Source: Frigidibacter sp037095735
Lineage (GTDB): Bacteria > Pseudomonadota > Alphaproteobacteria > Rhodobacterales > Rhodobacteraceae
Reading direction: 5' to 3'
DNA length: 64,000 nucleotides
NCBI RefSeq assembly: GCF_037095735.1
Contig: NZ_JBAWKD010000002.1
Location: 310,001 to 374,000, forward strand
How positions within the stretch are numbered: the first letter of the stretch is position 1; each line of letters starts with the position of its first letter. Of this stretch, positions 61,649 through 64,000 are shown in pieces. The notes below the pieces were generated by a model that saw nothing but the letters and a program-made list of their open reading frames with translations, ran no database searches and had not been told where the DNA came from. A program made the translations under genes and the position numbers.

Positions 61649-63694
61649 TCAGTTCTGTGCGGTGTTCAACAGGTCGGTGATCCGGCGCACCGCGGCGCGG
61701 CGGTTCGCCCGCTCGTCGCCATCGCTCTGCACGCGCAGGTTCGATTCGCCGTAGCCCTGCACCACCATGTTCTCGGGCGGCACGTCGAAATACTCGGTCA
61801 GCGCCAGCGCCACCGATTCCGCGCGCCGGTCCGACAGCGCCAGGTTCGACGCGGCCGAGCCCACGGCATCGGTATGCCCCTCGATCAGGAACACCTCGCG
61901 CGGGTTCTCGGCGATGTAGCCCTGGATCAGCTTGCCCAGCGCGGCCAGCGCCTTCGCCTGGTTCGGGTTGATCGCGGCCGAGCCGGTGTCGAAGGTGATC
62001 GCGTTCACGTCGATCACCGGCACGAGGCTGCGCACCTCGTAGATGTTGCGGATCTGGCCAAGGCTGAAGGTCCGGTTGATCTCAGCCTCCTGGCTCAGGG
62101 CCCGGCGCAGCTCGGCCTCGCTCGAGTCCAGCGGAACGTAGCGCGGCTCGACCCGCGGCAGGGTCGAGACATCGACCGGCTCATAGGCCACCGAATCGTC
62201 GATCAGCATGTAGCGCTCGCCCTGCGGATCGATGCGGCTGCGGCGGATGACGCGCATCTCGGGGTCGTAGATCGTCACGATCTGCGAGCCGTCGGCGCGG
62301 GTGACGGTCGTGCGGCTCGACCCGTCGCGGAAGGTCTCGGTGCGCACGTCCGAACCGGGGCGGCGCAGCAGCACGCCGTCGTCCTTGATCACCTCGTAGC
62401 CGCCATCGGGGCGCTCGACCACGATGCGGTCACCCGAGTTCAGCTCGACCTGACGGTTGTTCGACAGCATGGTGCCGACCGCGGCGACGCCGAGCCCGCC
62501 CAGCAGAAGCTTCTCGCGATCCGACAGCGCGCCAGAGAAGATGCCGCCCTTCTTGTCGTCCTTCTTGCTGTCCTTCTGCGCCTTCTCGAGGTCGCTCAGG
62601 CGCTCGTTGACGCGGTTCTGGAAGTCTTCGTCGGACGAGCGCGCGCTGTCTTCCGTGACCTTCTCTTCGGACACGGTGACCTCGCCGTCGGCCTTCGCGG
62701 CCTCGGTGCCGGGCTTGGCATCATCCTCGGCGGCGCTCAGCGCGGCAGCGACCGGCGGCGCGCCGGTCTCGGCGGCGGGCTGGGCGGGACGCTCTTCCGC
62801 GGCCACCGGTTCGGCAGCGGCATCGGTGCCCGCCTCGGCCGTCGCACCGCCCTCTGCCGCGGCGCCGTCGTCCGTGGTGGCCGCCGTTCCGGTGCCCGAG
62901 CTGTCGCCGGTGCCCTCGGCCGTGGCCGGGGCATCCGCCTTGGGTTCTGTGCCATCGGCCGGTGCTTCGGTCGTGGTCGTGCCGTCGGCCCCGCCCTGCA
63001 TCTCCTGCTTCATCGCATCATCAAGCGACTGCGGCGCGGCATCGGACGAACCCCCAGCGGCCGAGCCCTCGGCAGGCGCCGTCGTGGTGCCGGCCCCGGA
63101 CGACTGGTCCGTTGCCGCTTCCGGCGCGGGCTCGGGCGCAGGTTCGGCAGTCGGGCTTTCGGTCGGGTTTTCGGCCGGGCTCTCGGATGCGCCGGCATCG
63201 CTCGGAGCGGTTGCCTCGGGGGCGGGTTGCGCTTCCGGAGCAGTTTCGGCGGCAGGCCCCTCGGCAGGCGCGGCATCGGGCGCCGGTGCCACCGTCGTCT
63301 CGCCCGCGGTCGAGCCACCAGTGGTCGCATCGCCGCCCGATGCTTCCGGCGCGGACTCCGGGGCCGCCTCGGCGGGCTGCTCCGCGTTGTCAGCTGCCGG
63401 GGCCGTATCGCTTTCGGGGGACGGCGCCGCGTCGGGGGCCGGTGCAGGCTCCTCGGCCGGAGCCGCTTCGGGGGCCGCTTCGGGAGCCGCTTCGGGGGCG
63501 GCCTCCTGCGACTGGGTCGCGTCCGGCTGGGTCTGATCGGGCGCGGCGCAGGGCGCCGGGCTGCCGTCGGCGCAGGTCTCGGCCGGCTGGGTCTGAGCCT
63601 CCTGCGCCCAGAGCGGGGCCGGCACGGCGAGCGAGGCGCTGGTCAGCAGCGCCACCATCGTGGCCGACGTCTTCTCGATGTGTTTACGGGCCAT
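61649..63694 (-). CDS. OmpA family protein with long Ala/Pro/Glu-rich linker
   Basis: 681 residues, larger than typical OmpA-family proteins because of low-complexity sequence. Signal peptide (MVALLTSASLAVPAPLWA-Q). Residues about 35-345 are rich in Ala/Pro/Glu/Thr, including a tandem APEA run; probably disordered. A membrane-like stretch (LLLGGLGVAAVGTML) follows near 395-410. The C-terminal OmpA domain has ITFDTGSAAINPNQ, LIEGHTDAVGSAASNLALSDRRAESV and GYGESNLRVQSDGDERANRRAAVRRI, the peptidoglycan-binding pattern. It likely anchors the envelope to peptidoglycan. Confidence 0.88.
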   Translation of the reverse strand: MARKHIEKTSATMVALLTSASLAVPAPLWAQEAQTQPAETCADGSPAPCAAPDQTQPDATQSQEAAPEAAPEAAPEAAPAEEPAPAPDAAPSPESDTAPAADNAEQPAEAAPESAPEASGGDATTGGSTAGETTVAPAPDAAPAEGPAAETAPEAQPAPEATAPSDAGASESPAENPTESPTAEPAPEPAPEAATDQSSGAGTTTAPAEGSAAGGSSDAAPQSLDDAMKQEMQGGADGTTTTEAPADGTEPKADAPATAEGTGDSSGTGTAATTDDGAAAEGGATAEAGTDAAAEPVAAEERPAQPAAETGAPPVAAALSAAEDDAKPGTEAAKADGEVTVSEEKVTEDSARSSDEDFQNRVNERLSDLEKAQKDSKKDDKKGGIFSGALSDREKLLLGGLGVAAVGTMLSNNRQVELNSGDRIVVERPDGGYEVIKDDGVLLRRPGSDVRTETFRDGSSRTTVTRADGSQIVTIYDPEMRVIRRSRIDPQGERYMLIDDSVAYEPVDVSTLPRVEPRYVPLDSSEAELRRALSQEAEINRTFSLGQIRNIYEVRSLVPVIDVNAITFDTGSAAINPNQAKALAALGKLIQGYIAENPREVFLIEGHTDAVGSAASNLALSDRRAESVALALTEYFDVPPENMVVQGYGESNLRVQSDGDERANRRAAVRRITDLLNTAQN

Positions 63695-63857
63695 CGGTAG
63701 GCTCCTTGTCTATCGATATTGGCCAGAAAAACGTGCGCCATTGCACAGGAGTTCCCCCGACCGCGATTCGTGAACGGAATCGCCGCCTTTCGCAAAAAGC
63801 CGCCGAGCGGCCCGGGCAACAAATTCTTTCGGGAACCTTAAGGCGGCGGCCGGTGCC

Positions 63858-64000
63858 TCAGCCCAGCCCGGCCATCGCCGCCATCAGCCGGGGTTTTTCT
63901 CCGGCATCGCGGGTCTCGCTGAGCGCGCGGCCCAGCGCCGCCAGCGAGGCGACGGAATGACCCGCGCGGAAGCTGTCGACATGCGGCAGGATCGCGCGGA
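63858..64000 (-). CDS. Unidentified gene, C-terminal 47 residues only
   Basis: Open frame from the window edge to TGA at 63858, encoding ...AILPHVDSFRAGHSVASLAALGRALSETRDAGEKPRLMAAMAGLG. The helical, Ala/Leu-rich ending fits a cytosolic protein in the same direction as the OmpA gene. I do not recognise it. The 163-bp gap up to the OmpA start contains GATTC-N7-GAATC (63762-63778), a possible regulatory dyad. Confidence 0.55.
   Translation of the reverse strand, partial: RAILPHVDSFRAGHSVASLAALGRALSETRDAGEKPRLMAAMAGLG

Noticed and set aside
61520..63700. 726-codon open frame on the plus strand opposite the OmpA-family gene
   Set aside because: Antisense of a low-complexity Ala/Pro/Glu coding sequence; the real gene has signal peptide and OmpA motifs on the other strand.

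Overview
The window is a 64 kb stretch of very GC-rich chromosome from an alphaproteobacterium. Gene content points to the order Rhodobacterales (Rhodobacter/Paracoccus/Rhodovulum-like). Supporting signs are the CobS/CobT cobaltochelatase pair, a VPLPA-CTERM exported protein, the Pcm-TolC pair, many small Rhodobacteraceae-type DUF proteins, and intergenic repeats built around a CCCCCGGGATATTT core. This assignment is inferred from families; genus cannot be fixed from the sequence alone. I see no rRNA, tRNA, prophage, insertion sequence or CRISPR array. It reads as an ordinary core-genome region with tightly packed, often overlapping genes.

Layout. 1-8.3 kb: aminopeptidase N (C-terminus outside the window), a class I amidotransferase-like hydrolase, a manganese (yybP-ykoY) riboswitch with the MntP Mn exporter, a lytic transglycosylase lipoprotein, GatB, and two small proteins (DUF4177, J-domain). 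8.3-19.4 kb: a repeat cluster, cobS-cobT-aminopeptidase P, DUF427, an FAD-linked D-2-hydroxyacid dehydrogenase with an NTF2-like partner, DUF1992, a periplasmic 5'-nucleotidase, and DUF952-pyrD. 19.4-31.8 kb is a fatty-acid block. It starts with a coupled MATE/thioesterase/thioesterase operon on the minus strand. Two MerR regulators follow, and between them lie two copies of a 13-bp dyad in opposite orientation. Then come acyl-CoA dehydrogenase, a GST, thiolase, a cupin protein, a FadB-type multifunctional enzyme and an acyl-CoA synthetase.

31.8-38.3 kb: a membrane protein resembling an M48 peptidase that has lost its HExxH, a secreted cysteine-containing protein, and a nucleoside-salvage operon read cdd-deoA-deoB-add-upp with overlapping or 1-nt junctions. 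38.6-47.7 kb: malic enzyme, the VPLPA-CTERM protein, propionyl-CoA synthetase with a PccR/ScfR-like TTTGCAAA site upstream, an NtrC-type regulator without a GAFTGA loop, NAD kinase, and serine hydroxymethyltransferase. 47.9-64 kb: GntP-type permease, alpha/beta hydrolase, YgfZ-like protein, a divergent MarR/double-DUF1428 pair with a probable leaderless promoter, a DUF6280-like protein, a PopZ-like acidic protein, TolC-Pcm, a MoCo-related pair (MoeA-like plus XdhC), DUF1203, a large OmpA-family protein and the end of an unknown gene.

Beta-oxidation, thioesterases, propionate activation (PrpE), malic enzyme and GlyA together fit a heterotroph handling acyl-CoAs and C3/C1 units. Nothing here is a clear-cut new multi-gene system. 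The most unusual items are regulatory or structural: the intergenic repeat family, the paired MerR-region dyads, the GAFTGA-less activator, the pseudo-M48 protein and the compact MarR promoter.
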